Source of the DNA: Paragordius varius
Lineage: Eukaryota > Nematomorpha
DNA: 64,000 nt
Direction: 5' to 3'
Assembly: GCA_964247055.1 (NCBI GenBank)
Contig: OZ176054.1
Location: forward strand, 9,734,001-9,798,000
The notes below the pieces were generated by a model. The model worked only from the letters and a program-made list of their open reading frames with translations, did not search any database and had not been told where the DNA came from. Below are positions 45,724 to 58,755 of this stretch, one piece after another (positions within the stretch are counted from its first letter, which is position 1; every line of letters starts with the position of its first letter). The position numbers and the translations under genes are program-made.

Positions 45724-47754
45724 CAGTGGCGTATCGAGCATTTGCGGCGCCCGGGGCATAAAACTCTTATGGCGACCCTCCCCCTCCTATTTTGAAATTC
45801 AATAAAACAATTTAATAAAAAATATGAACCCTTAAATGCTCATTAAAATTAATTTTAGAATCTTGCAATCTATGTTGAACCCTATCGATTCTTATAAGTA
45901 TTTGATGCCAGAAAAAAACCTTACTCCTTGTTTCATTAGTATTTGAAGTATTTTTACATAAATCTTCTAATAGCTCTATCAAATCATCTGTTCCCTCTAC
46001 AATGGCATTAAGTGCTTGAATTCTAGCACTCCATCGGGCTTCATCACGCTTAAAAGTTTTTTTAGTTTATTATTTAATAGGTCTCATCTAATAGTTGAAT
46101 AAAAAAGATGGATATTTTCAATTATTCTGAAACAAGTCTTATCTTGCTTTGCTACCGTGACTCCCACCAAATTCAAGGAATGATTGTGACAATTGACAAA
46201 TTCTTTTATTTTTTCCAGAATTCTTTGTTGAACGCGTGAAATGTGACCCGTCACAGCTGGATTATCATAGCATTGGAGATCTACAATTTGATAACTGAAT
46301 ATTATCCATAAATTTCTAAAGTTATCTTTTTAAATGACATTGCATCTTTGTTGAATAACTGAAAAAAACCCAAAAAAGATTCCTTTATGACAACTTTCTT
46401 TTTCTCATAATCAATTAACATCTACCTGGCAACTTGAAAAATTTGTTCTCGGTGCGCTATATCTGGCGTTGAATCAAATATAAGTCCATAATATTTATTT
46501 TTATATGTCATTAATCAATTTAGCTTCAACTCTTGAAGTTAAAAGATGTATAACTCGTTTTAGGATAAAACATAGGATAAAGTGTTAGGAGATTCAATGT
46601 TTCTCATGTGTTCTCCCATTATTGGGTCAAACCGAGCTACAAGTTTTAGTTTAAGGATAAGAGATTTCCAGGATTTGGTGCTGAGTCATCTAGATACATT
46701 AAACTTGCAACATGCCCTCGAGGGAGATTTTGGTTGATTAGAAATTTCATGCCCAGTATTCGATGTAATAAGATCGATCAAAAAGTAGGCATCTATAACA
46801 ATACCCAGATCTGTTCTTTGGAGAATATCAAGATCTCTCAACTTCAATCCTTCTTTTTTATCGACACAAAAACCAAGATTGAGGCATTGAACGATGATAT
46901 TTTGTTTCAAGGAGTTGGAATTTATACTTGCGATCCACGAATAATCATTTCTGTGCGAAGCTGATTCGATATTACGGGAGGAACATTATATTAAAAAAAG
47001 GGGATATCATTAAACTCTATAGGTGCGCTTGGAATTACTAATGGTATATTGTTTTCTCATCTCTATATACTCGATCATAACTAGGTTTTTATGTGTATTA
47101 AAGTTATTATTAAGGGATGCCGTTATGTTTGCGCAAATAATTTTCAATGTTAGGGTCAGATATTTTCGTTAAATATGATTTCATTCTCATTCCATTCGCA
47201 TTTTAGTTGTTTTATTCTCTTCCTGGATTTTTCATTTCCTATTTGCATAACCACTTATAGGCATTGAGATATGATGAAAATGAATAATTATAAAAAACAA
47301 GGCTATATTAATAATAATAACCTACCTTTTTAGATATGGAATGATAATGGGGATTTAAATAATAAAATAAGGTTTTAAAATTAACTATGTATAAAATAAA
47401 AATGCAATAAGAATATAAGATAAGATTTGAACAGAGCGAGAAGTTAAAATAATTTAATTAAAGTCAATAAAAGTATTAACAATATATGCGTGATAAAAAA
47501 TGTTTTTTAAGCGAAAAAATAAGTTTGCACATTTTGAAGGGATTATGAAAGTTGTTTTTTGCATAATGCTTGATATTGATCTCATTTATATAATATTTAT
47601 ATTATTTTAAGGATAAGTTGCAGAAAAATCATACTTGAAAGTTGTTATTATTTTTGCATAATTTAAATTTAATTTAAAAAAATCATTTAGGCGCCCCTAA
47701 ATAACGGCGCTCGGGGCATGATGCACCCCCTTGCCCCCCATCGGTGCGCCACTG
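45724..47754 (-). mobile_element. ZMYM1-like hAT transposon with 8-bp target duplication
   Basis: The ends CAGTGGCGTATCGAG and, inverted, CAGTGGCGCACCGAT are followed by GC-rich GCGCCCGGGGCAT-type inverted repeats. Flanks GCGACAAA (45716-45723) and GCGGCAAA (47755-47762) match at 7 of 8. The target was the left end of FB1 copy c. A decayed transposase is on the minus strand. Confidence 0.88.
45830..46560 (-). pseudogene. ZMYM1-like hAT transposase fragments
   Basis: Minus-strand segments in family order: YGLIFDSTPDIAHREQ, an AVTGHISRVQQRI-like stretch, FVNCHNHSLNLVGV, then KRDEARWSARIQALNAIVEG. These match the hAT C-terminal half of ZMYM1-like proteins (DSTPD, H.HSLNL and RWSAR motifs). Frames are interrupted and the N-terminal zinc fingers are missing, so the copy is inactive. 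Confidence 0.75.
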
Positions 47755-48959
47755 GCGGCAAAATGGGGATCAAAACGAAGGTTAATAAATCATATATCTT
47801 TTGATAGCTAAAAGCTTCAGGATAATCAAAATGTTATATGCGGTTGAAATACTAGAAAAGTTATTTAAATTTATCTGTTATAAAAATCAAAAAATCGCAT
47901 TTTAATCGCATATTGGGTCAATATAAAAGAAAACGTTTCAACTAAATTTTATTTTATAAAATTCTAAACGCAAAATATATCAAAAATATTTTTAATTTTT
48001 CGGAGGGTCCCAGAAGGATTTCCAATAATATAAGCTAAAAAATTGCACTTTGACACCAAATTTGAATCATAAAAACTTTTTAATATGCAATAAACGATTT
48101 TAAATTTAAACAATCATATATCTCTATATATATAGAATACCTATTATTGCCTTCAAAAATATTTAAGCCTTATATAAAAAAGAAACATTTTTCGACAATT
48201 TGCATCAAAGCGGAATCTGCGTATAATTTTAACAAATATCCAATATATATTGATGCTTTTTTCATATAATTTGATGCAGAAAAAAAAATTTATCATCTCA
48301 GATTTTATTTAGGAAATTTTTCTGCCCTATTAAAAGCCAAAATGGCGCCAAAATATATAATTAAATTTTCGGGTAAGAAAAATCCCTAAATCAAAAATCT
48401 GAGATGATAGTTCTTTTCTGCATCGAATTGTATAAAAAATTATATATATTGGGTGTTTTGTAAAAATTATACTCAGCTTCCGCTTTGGTCCAAATTATCG
48501 AAAAAAATTTCTTTTTATATAAGGTTCAAATTTTATTGAAGGCGATATATTGGGTAATTTTTATATATAGAGTTAATATATGATTGTTTTAAATTTATGA
48601 TTTACCACATATAAAAAAAGTTTTTATAATCCAAATTTGATGTTAAAGTGCGATTTTGTGACTTATATTCTAGAAAATTCTTCTTGTACCCTAGGAAAAA
48701 ATTAAAATCCTTGTTGATAATATTTTGCGTTTTTATCCTTAAGCTATATTAAAACAAAAATAGTCACGTTTTCATCTATTGTATTTAATTTTATCTGATA
48801 TATTATGCGATAAAAATGTTTTATTGATTTTTAATAACAGAAAAATTAAAATAACTTTTTTAATAGTATTTTAACCGCATATATCATTTTACATTTAGCT
48901 ATCAATTGATATATGATTCTTTAACATTTGTTTTTTGCTGCGCACCGTCATATACATCA

Positions 48960-50230
48960 AACTATATTTATAAAAAACAAAACAATATTTTTATAAATTA
49001 TATTTTTAGATAGAGGCCCTAAAAATACCAAACTTTTTCACCCTTCTAATATAGGCTAGTTCTCTTAAAATCATTAAAATGCTGAATTGCGCAAAAAATA
49101 TAGATATATGCTAAATTTTGCATAAAAAATTTTTTTCAGTAAAAATGGATTTGTTTTAAAATTTAATTTAGAGCAAAAATTTTGAAACGTACTGCATACT
49201 ATTTTTAGGCATGATAATAAAGCTTTAAGATATTACCTTTTTTCATAATTCGATGATGATTATTTTTACCTCAGAATTTTGATTAAAAAATTCATTTATT
49301 TTTATTAATATAAATGATCTTAATACAAAATTTACCCAAATTTAAAATCGAACCCTTATAAAGTTCTGAGGTGATGGCAATGTATAGCACCATCAAGGTA
49401 TATAGTTAAAGTGTTTTTTACAATACGTTTTTATAATATCTTAATACGTTCTTACATCGTTTTTCCATCCAGCCTAAAGTATTATGATTTAAACACAATT
49501 TTGCTCTAATTTATTATTTCTAAAACACTTTTTTGATGTCAAAATTTATTTTAATTGTTGCACATATCGGCATGTGTGCCTTTATTCAAAGAGCTAGCCC
49601 ATTTTAGAAGGGCAAAAATTTGGAACTGTCAGTGCCTTCTAAAATAAATTTCATAAAAATATTGTTTTGCTTTTTATAATAGTTTATGTGGTTGCCAAAA
49701 GGGAGGCGTAGAAAAATCTAGAAGGCGCGAGAATTCAATTCAAAAATAAAACAAAGGAGGGATTTCAAGTACGAATTATAGAAATTTGTAACCGATATGG
49801 AAAAATATTTCGAAAAAGGCATATATAAGGATCTCATTGATTGGGATTTTTATAATATTATAATATATTTTACATTTTTATTTTGATTTTTTTTGAGAGG
49901 GAGGCGCAAGAATTTTTATTTTCAATTTGATGTGGGGCGTGCACAAAAAAAGGTTTGGTACCACTGGTTTATGATATATTTAGTGATGTTTATTGAAATG
50001 AATCATTGACTGAAAAATTTTCATTTAGCTAACGCAATGTTGCCATTTTTGCTATGGAGAAGTTACCACAAAAGTGTAAATAACAATTTATATCATTCGA
50101 AGGGCCAAAAGCACCACGATCATAAATCTTATCAAAATATATTTATTCATCAGGATATTTTTTTATAGACCCCAATTTTGGAGGCAGTGTTAACGGTAAG
50201 GCTCAAGTCCTAAGGAATTCGCAATCATAG
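48960..50230. mobile_element. FB2 palindromic element containing a hAT MITE
   Basis: Left arm (about 48960-49350) in reverse and right arm (about 49560-50230) forward, with the shared marks AGCTAGCCCATTTT, TGTTTTGCTTTTTAT, TACCACAAAAGTG and GCACCACGATCATAA. The right arm is interrupted at 49687-49968 by a MITE. The left arm abuts the end of FB1 copy c. No coding capacity. Confidence 0.65.
49687..49968. mobile_element. Short hAT MITE inside FB2
   Basis: The right end, inverted, reads CAGTGGTACCAAACC. The left end is a decayed GTGGTTGCCAAA. Both arms carry GGGAGGCG. GTTTAT occurs at both flanks. FB2 sequence resumes immediately on either side (TTTGCTTTTTATAA on the left and GATATATTTAG on the right). 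Confidence 0.65.
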
Positions 50231-50239
50231 ATAAAAAAC

Positions 50240-50353
50240 TTTAGCGTTAATGAATTTTTTATATGCATAAGGAGTCAAAAAGATAACTTGAACGCTTTTT
50301 TAAAGCTAAAAGTTATTTATACCATTACACTAGGTTTAAAAAAATTTGAAATA

Positions 50354-50397
<44 letters not shown>

Positions 50398-51340
50398 GGG
50401 AAAATTTATCAGAATTATCAATATTGTTCTGGCCCTTACTAGTGATATAAGAAATTTATTTTTACTATTGTGGCAACCAACTACTTTATATAAAATGGCA
50501 AAGTTTGCACATTTTCAAAAATATTTTTTAGGCTAAATGCATTAATACGAAAATATCACTAAAATATATCATAAACTACCTAAAAGAAAAACAAAATTTT
50601 TAAAATTTATTTTTAGATGTGGTCTCCGAAAGTCCCAAATTTTTTCGCTCTAAGAAAAAACGTTGAGATTGCGCGATAAAATTTTTAAATATATGGTAAA
50701 TTTTGACATCAATTAGAAATATTTTACAAAAATACATACTTTTTACAACTAATTTTAATTAAAATTTTGTTGAAGCCTTCATCCCTATAGGCATGGAAAC
50801 TAATTATGATTAAATTCATGCGTCTTTAAATATATATAAAGTATATTGTGTTTTTTCTAAAATTGAAAGTAAAAGAATGTTTAGATTAAAATTCTGATGC
50901 TATAGAATGTTTAGCATCATTAAATTATATGTATTGATGTCAAATATATTTAAAAATTGTATCGCGCAATCCCTGCATTTTTGAGTTTATTTTAAATTAT
51001 TACCCATTTTGGCAGATCGAAAAAATATGTGGCTTTCGGAGCCCAAATCTAAAAATTAATTTTTTTGGAAATATTGTTTTGCTTTTTATGCGTAATTTAT
51101 CATATTTTTTGGAATGAAGCCTGTTGCTTTCTCCAAAAAAATTATTTTAAAATATGTGCAATTTCCATTTCTGATTTGGAGCACTCACCACAAAAGGGTT
51201 AATTATTTTTTTGAAACACTAGTAAGGGCCAAAATAAAAAGCACCATGATAATCCTGACATATTTTTCTTTATAATTATATATAATCTTCAAATTATTTT
51301 TTTATACCCCCGTGTTATGTGTGAGTTTTTTGGATATGAA
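50240..51340. mobile_element. FB2 palindromic element, second copy
   Basis: Left-arm marks CTGGCCCTTACTAGTG and GTCTCCGAAAGTCCC are inverted copies of right-arm CACTAGTAAGGGCCAAA and GGCTTTCGGAGCCC. The centre is near 50.8 kb. A TA tract (about 50355-50392) lies in the left arm. The right end reads GCACCATGATAATCC. Confidence 0.7.
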
Positions 51341-52599
51341 AATGACGAATATTTTGTTATTTTTTCATATTTGGAGTTCGATGGACATATAATATCAATA
51401 TATTTTAAATAATTTTTAATATCATTTATTTTGAAAAAATGCTAATTGGTTATATTTAATTTTTGTCATGAGCGCCAAATTATTTTTACATTGATAAGGA
51501 AAATATTTATGTTTAACAGTGTGATTGGTTATAGTTTATTTTTTTATATGTAAGTGTTAACATGGAAATAAATTATAATGATACAAAGAAAATCGATATT
51601 TATACCTCTGATTAAAAATGCCTGGGTGATAGTTCTTATGTTCCTGTGCTCGATATCTATTGTTAAAATTTTTTATTTATATTTGAATATTAATATTTTT
51701 AAGATAATGTGATTATGTAAAAGATTAGACAATGTTTTTCATATCTTCTCAAGAAAAATTTCTAAGAATTACTTGACAGATTTGCATAGGACTTTTTAAC
51801 TGTGCATTTCAATCCTTTCTTCTGTTTGAACATCAAAGCGCTAATTTCATATTTGATGGCTAGAGTAAAAATACGGACAACATCAAACAATTAAAATAAT
51901 GATTTTGTTAATCCTATTGTATCTTTTTCCATAAATTTAATATTTAAATCTACAACAAAATAAATGATAATATATGATATTCTAAATTTAAACTTCATAG
52001 ATAGGCAAATAATTTTATACAATATACGAAAAGGCTAATTATTATTTAATAAATTTTGATTTTATTGACGATTTTTAAAAGTTAATTATTAGATATTAGT
52101 GGTTTAATTAACAGTCGATGTAAGAGAAAAGTACGCGAATTTATACATAAAACAATTCATCTGACATTAAAGTACAAAAACACACAAGTTAAGTTTACCT
52201 AATTAACGATATACTTCAGTAATCATATCAAATTTTGTGCCTGAAAAAAACATTTTTTGCACGTATAAACATTAGTAAAAAAATTATTATTTGTTATATC
52301 ACTTTATGTTCCGCATGTGTTAATTGATAAAGCACATGTTTCTAACGGCATTTGGTATACCACACACCTACGAAGACGCTTAAATGTTAGATAAATTTAA
52401 TGAAACCAAACAAAATCGAAAAAAAGCATTACATATATCACAAAAAACAATCAATAGATGTCTAGAGCCGTTAAAAAGACTATCAATCTCTGTAGATATT
52501 ATTATTATACAGTTTGGAGTTTCTTTTTTCCTTTTTTATTAAAGGGTAAGGACTTTAATTGTATCCGGACATGTAAAGGCTTTTAACACTCGCCTGCCC
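51341..52599. other. AT-rich stretch with no recognised feature
   Basis: No gene or repeat family recognised by eye. Confidence 0.4.
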
Positions 52600-52690
52600 T
52601 GACAGTGATGATGTAAAAAATGCGTAGTTTAGGGGTTCGAACTCTGGAACGCAGCGCAAGAGTCCGGCGCCCTACCTACTATGCCATCTC
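52600..52690 (-). mobile_element. tRNA-derived SINE head or tRNA pseudogene
   Basis: On the minus strand: GGCATAGTAGGTAGGGCGCC (A-box-like), then CTTGCGCTGCG and GAGTTCGAACCCC (B box). This spacing is that of an internal RNA polymerase III promoter in tRNA-related SINEs. The 3' part continues to lower coordinates without a recognised tail, and a proper acceptor stem is not evident. Confidence 0.65.
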
Positions 52691-52816
52691 TGTAGATTGA
52701 TCTCAGAAAAATTGAATAAGCGTCAAATCTAAGATCATGAAATGACTTGTGAAATACTGCTTCAACATTGACAAAAGAAATATTTTATAGCATTCACACC
52801 GGTGATAAATAATGAA

Positions 52817-52906
52817 TTAATTAATTATATTCAAATCGCAAATATCATGGATTGCAACTTGACAAGCTGTTTCATCCACAATAAATCCAAGTTTCCGAAA
52901 GATATG
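52817..52906 (-). CDS. Candidate last exon of an unknown gene fragment
   Basis: After acceptor ACAAAG the frame reads HIFRKLGFIVDETACQV, AIHDICDLNII and stops. Together with 53046-53308 it could form a two-exon fragment with an intron of about 139 nt. Family unknown. The codons look more protein-like than flanking DNA. Confidence 0.35.
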   Translation of the reverse strand, partial: HIFRKLGFIVDETACQVAIHDICDLNIIN

Positions 52907-53045
52907 CTTTGTGTCTTGTGAAAGCGTATTATTTGGGGTTTTGTAAACTATTAATGCTCAACAATGTGGCAAAAATGTTTAATTAAAATACATGCTTCAA
53001 TTAAAAAACAACGGAAAACCAAGAAAATTTTTCTACATAACAAAC

Positions 53046-53308
53046 CTTCGTTGCACAACAAAATCAATTAAAGACACCTTAAAATCACCTGGATAGACTC
53101 TTTTACACATCCGCTGAAGTATCTGGCTGCCATCTGACTCAATTTGCATAGATGGTGTTCGCAGAGCATAATAATTTCTAAGTTGTTTAAGGCTTATGGA
53201 TTGCCCAAAAAGTCCAGTTTCTCTGGACCAACTTTTATTACATTGAAAGATGGGTGAAATGTGTAGAAAATAATGTGTATTGAATAAAATATAATTGATA
53301 TCCTTTTA
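53046..53308 (-). CDS. Candidate exon, unknown conserved-looking protein
   Basis: The minus-strand frame stays open for about 88 codons and includes SWSRETGLFGQSISLKQLRN, YYALRTPSMQIESDGSQILQ and RMCKRVYPGDFKVSLIDFVV. The donor GTTTGT follows CGAAG. Composition is balanced, unlike noise in AT-rich DNA. I do not recognise the family. It could be a host gene remnant or part of an unrecognised transposon. Confidence 0.45.
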
Positions 53309-54214
53309 GAATTACATGTTTTACGAAAACCAAAAACTTATGAATTCACTTCGTAAAAATGAAAAAAACTGATTCAATAGAGTATATCTTCCCAACCTGA
53401 CGTCGATTACTTTTGGGGGTGCTTAGGAAATTGTTTTTTTGATTTTTATGATACAAACCAATAGTTTGTAAAAAAAAAATTATTAACGTTTGGTATATCT
53501 GGAATATAATTTGGTAATTAGAAAATTACTTATTTTATTAGTTATTATAATTATATTATTTGTAAAAACAAAATTCGTGCCTGTATTTATACATAATATT
53601 TTCGATTATAATTATTAGTTTTTTTTAGAAACACTTTGAGAAAAAGTTATAAACATTTATAATTTTGCTGAAAAAAAAATCCTCCAAATATTACAAATGA
53701 TGTTTTTAATAGTATAATAAAAATTTCAAAACATCCGTTATAATTAAAAATGTCAACTAAGGTGAATAAATAATAGTTAGTCGGTTTTGACGTATTCAAA
53801 TTACTTTGGCTAAAATATATATTGATGGCTATTTCGAATATCCTGAAATGACAAATATGACGCTTTTCACTCCGAGTTATAAAATACGCTGGTGGTGATG
53901 TAATTTGATGTTAATATTATTATAGACATTGCAAGTTACGCTTTTTAATTTTATTTGCCCTAAGATTAAAGAAGCTATTATCGACTTTCTTAAAATTTTT
54001 TAGAATGAACTTTACTATTATATTTTTTGTTGTTAACAGTTGTCCATTTGATAATTGGTAAATTTAATATAATAATATAATTTTTGCTGTACTATAATTC
54101 AGGCTGCAAGCCTAAGGATTTTCCGCTTTTTGCTCTGCCTTTGTGTAAAAAACAACAGAAGTGTTGAACATCTAATCAATATCTGCTTAGTAATGTTAAA
54201 ACTATTCAAACTGT
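53309..54214. other. AT-rich stretch with no recognised feature
   Basis: Nothing recognised between the unknown exon candidate and the start of duplicated segment copy 2. Confidence 0.4.
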
Positions 54215-54690
54215 TAGCCTATTATTCAATCATAGGGCGACATTTGATGCCTGACTACTCTCAACAAATATAAATAAATATCATTTTTAAAATTGAGTAG
54301 TCGATAAAACGTGGTTAAAATTATAGTTACTTAATTTTTTTGTCTATTTAGCGGCTGCAAAATCTGAATTTCGCGCAACTAAAAAATATTAAAATCACTG
54401 GTTTAATCTAATATATTGCGGTCCGAGGTTCATCCTTTTCCATAAGGCGTAATTTTAAAGAGCGCCATTTTTTACTATCTTAATTAAAACATTATTTTTT
54501 TAGGGGATTTATATAATTTGCACGTGTTTTGCTTTCATCTCTTTGATCTTTGTTATATATTTTTCAAATTTCCCAGTCCTTTATTTAATTATTATTATTT
54601 AGTATCATCGGATTTATATTATCTCAACTAGTAAAATGGAAATTATTCTATAAATATTTGTTTAATATTATTTAAATAAATATTCAATAC

Positions 54691-54861
54691 TTTCTTGCTC
54701 TACTTCCAGCGGTCTTATATTGAGCGCCATCAAAGCATGTGAATAGAGTTTTTTCTTAACTACATCCATCAAAGAAACGCCGGGAGTACGCCAAAATATA
54801 GCATACGTTTTTTGATCCATAGGCCCATATGTGACATGATTAATAAAGTATGGAGGCAAAC
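54691..54861 (-). CDS. Exon C' (duplicate of exon C)
   Basis: 171 nt, phase 1-1, acceptor ACAATAG and donor GTATTG. It has five codons fewer than exon C near the start (LPPYFINHVTYGPMDQ) and shares TYAIFWR, PGVSL, KLYSHA and LEVEQE. The 15-nt length difference keeps frame. About a dozen residue changes separate the copies. Confidence 0.7.
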
Positions 54862-57800
54862 CTATTGTTCGATTATGTTAATTTTTGATTGTATCAGGGT
54901 TTATATAATGCGTTAGTTTTAGGGATTTGTATGATGTTTTTCTTAAATTTGAGAGCTCTCAAATTATTTTGATAAATGTTTTAATCCGAAAAATTCAAAG
55001 TTTTGTATTGCATTTATCGTATGAGCTACGAAAGTTGCACATTTTGGTTCGTTAATATGGGATTGTTAAAGTAAGCTTAAAATGCCAATTTTTGATAGAT
55101 TATTACATCACTGACAATTATATTTTTTTGACAGATATTTTGAATCAAAAAATTTGAGAAAATTAAGGCTTATATTTGTTAGAGCAACTGAAAGCGTTTC
55201 CTTAAATTCAATAAGATAGACAACGTGGCTTATTTCTGTCATGTTAGATTGATTGAAATCTTCGTTTGCCTTCAATTTAAAGTAACTTTGAAATGTGTCA
55301 TTAAAATATTTAACATGATATAGGCATCCAATAAAACAACAGAAATGTTCAACTGCGTATTAATTAGAAAGTTTTTTGTACTGGTTACCGTATTTTAACA
55401 CATCGTTATATTTTTGTATCTATTCCCCAAATTTTATTTATGGTAAAATTTTTTCAATTGATTTGGAGGAAATAATCTAGCATATTTAACGTTCCTCGGT
55501 ATTTTCGTAGATCTTAAAGCTAGCCCATTTTAACCGATAAAAATGTGGAACTTTCCAAGTTCATTTATATAATAATTAAATTTAATATAAATATATTATT
55601 TATTTTATTCAACATAAAATTTTCAACGGACAACCATAAATAATATCAATGACTCTACTCCGAAAAAGCACCATGAAAATTCTCATATATTTCCAATCAT
55701 ATTATCAGTTTTTATGAACCCCTTTTTGTATACTTTTTATAAATATAAAACCAAAAATGTTAAATTTTAGATCAAACCCATATATTACTATTACTTTAAG
55801 AAAATTGAAATACTATATTTGTAAAATAAGAAAAAAATATTTACCTTCAAAAATCATGTATAGGCTTAAAAATACTAAGTTCATTTTTTGAAAATTTGAG
55901 TAAGAAAAAAAATTATATAGTGAAATAGGGTGGTATAAGTACTATTTCAAATGATAAAAAACTTAGAATTAATTACACTTTTATATAATGGTAGCTATAT
56001 AATTAAAATATTATAACCCTATCATCAATATTGCTAGTTCACTCTTAATGTTTACTCAGATAAATTATATTTAATAAAATTTCTTACGAAATTGGGTCAG
56101 TAGATAAAGTTTTAAAAGCAAATTAGATAAATTAAGGTATGGTATTGTTTGTCTCCTAACCTATTGAGCTCAATATAAAAATTAAGTCAATATTATCTTA
56201 AGATCGCAAAATTCGCGCAAAAATATTTCAAGGCTAAATCATGCTCTCGGCTATATTTTTTATATTATATTAATAAATAAAATGTAAAAAAAGATAATTT
56301 TTACATATGAATGATTTTATAAAGAAAAATTCATGCTTTTAGCAATAGTGTTATATACATCTTTAGGTATCTATATATAATAAATATTAGCGGATATTTA
56401 TAAAATAAATAAAATTAGAAAATGTGTGAACCTTATTAATACAAAAACTAGTAACATGTAAATTTTTAATTTTGCTTTAAAACTTTAGCTTCAGGCCAAT
56501 ATAATTTTTTTCCCAAGCGTGACAAAAGCAAGATTATTTCCAATTTAAGTAATGGAAATGACGATGTCCTTAGAAAATTATATCAAATAGATGATTATAG
56601 TATTCAAATCAATAAAAATAGGAAAATGAATATATTATATAAATGAATTATATAAATGAAATTTAATTTTAACAATGAATTATGCCATTTATATATCTAA
56701 TACAGGGTGTCAATTAATTTTGACTAAACACACTAAAGTTGCGCCATGTAAAGCTCAATAATTAGGAGTGTCTTTATGCTAAACAAAATAACTTTTAACC
56801 ACTTCTTGTAAAGTGAACCAATAAGATATGTGGAGAACAACTGATTGTGATAAGATTAAACCAAATATCATATCATCTTTTAGCGATTTTTAAGGGTCAA
56901 TTAGTTTTAGGTTTTCGTAAAAAATGCAAATATATTGGTACTAAAAAAGCATTAATTTTTATTTTATAAATTTAAATAAAATTTGATAAATATTTCATAG
57001 CGGTCAAATTTTGGGATTTTTTGTTCTAATTTTTTTAAAAAACGAAGAATAAGTGGTGTGTGATCCGATTTCAGAGAAACGTCAAAAGTTAAAAGCTATA
57101 AACAGCTTAAAAATATAAATTTTGTTACTTAGCGCTGGATTATAATATTTGATTGTACACAAAGAATCTAAGGACACTCAATTTTAATTTTTAATAAAAG
57201 GCTTTGGTCCCATTGCAAAAGCTTTCAACTTTTTGAATCTACTAAAATATAAAACATTTCTCTAAACATAAAATTTTGTACTCCTGCACTCGGTGAATTT
57301 TTTAAAAAATGCATAAATTTTAAAAATGTTGTTGAATTTTTTTAACCATAATTATAATAGGATAAGTGTACATTTACAGGTAAAATGTTAGACGTGCTTA
57401 TTATAAATAATATATATTAGTTATGTAATTACGTTGTTAAAATTATAAGAATTGCGAAAATTTTTTATTGAAATTTCATTGGATATATTAATTTTACCTA
57501 TCTAATATATTATAATTATTCGAGGAGCCTTTTGCTCCATATTTTAAAACTCAAATACTATTATCAACTGTTTAACACCTTTGGGCGCCTGGCCGTTTTT
57601 TCTTTTATATGATTTTTCCCATTTTAATATCCAACCATCATCTTTGAACGTACAAATAGAATCCAATATTGGACACACTATGTTATTTAGCTATTTTAAT
57701 ATACAATAAGGTAGTATTTGCTCAGAAATAATCATATATCTCTCTTAATATACCTTATTAAAAAAATTATATATCGTTTTCGTTTGGGTTTCGAAATATC

Positions 57801-58755
57801 GTTTAAATAATAATATTATGAATGATATTATTGAAAAGTGTATTTTTAATGGCAAAGCTATCAAAAATAATATTAATTATAGGCCCTTTTCTCAAATACT
57901 CTAGAATGAATATAAAAAGACACCAAAAATAGATTTGATGCAGGGGTGTACAACACGGCTGGGATAGTATGTGCTGCTCACGAAAAATTACCATATATCT
58001 TACTCCATAATTTGCTAAACAAAATCCAAATAATATTGACGCTCCAGAAGAATTTATATTAGGCCTTTCCATACTTTGGCAACAAGTTAGCAAAAATTGG
58101 TGAATTAATAAGAATTTATATTGAAATTTTTTTGCAGTCTTATGTTCAAAATCCAATAAAATAATATAAAGATTTTATATAATTCATGTGCGGCCATCCA
58201 AGCCATTTGTGTTGGTCACCCCTGATAATTGTTTTAAAACCTTTTATTATGTTTTACATCTTAATCCAATATATTAAGCATAAAAATTAGTATACATTTT
58301 AAAATAAATGGTTCCCTTTATGCGCGCATATTATTGGCATAAATTCCGTAAATTTATATTTAAAAGGCCAGTAATGAGATAAGGTATTGAATTCGTGTTT
58401 CCAAACAATAGGTCTTTAACGCGTTCAAAGTGTAGTATTAAACTTAAATTTAAAGATGTCAACCTAAGGCAATATAGGTTACCGATACGATTATACATCT
58501 TCTATGTGATATATTTATTAGTCTTGGATTGCTGATTATCTTTATACGAATAAATGAATTTACACAGTTTTTTAACAGGAGTTTTTTTTATCGCATTGCA
58601 ATTTCAATATTTGAAATCTATTGCTTTATATTATATTTTTAATATTCTAGTATTGAATAATTGAAAGAATTGATTCGCATCTTCAATTTTTTTAAAATAA
58701 ATTCTATGGCTTTAGAGAGAGATTAATATAATAATAATAATATTTATATATTATA
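54862..58755. other. AT-rich DNA alignable to copy 1 introns
   Basis: No gene recognised. The empty FB1 target site is at about 58492-58493 (CCGATACGATTATACATC). The frame at 57803-58156 has no family match and no conserved counterpart in copy 1. Confidence 0.5.

Larger units (their letters stand above)
45710..48948. mobile_element. FB1 foldback element, copy c, split by a hAT
   Basis: The first 14 bp (CACTGTGCGACAAA) lie left of the hAT. After the hAT the element resumes GCGGCAAAATGGGGATC, GATAGCTAAAAGCTTCAGGA, TTTTCGGAGGGTCC and CATCAAAGCGGAATCTGCG, then the inverted arm, ending TTTTTTGCTGCGCACCGT. Excluding the hAT it is about 1.2 kb, like copy a. Confidence 0.8.

Noticed and set aside
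57803-58156. Minus-strand frame of 117 codons
   Set aside because: No homologous frame in copy 1 of the duplication and no recognised family.
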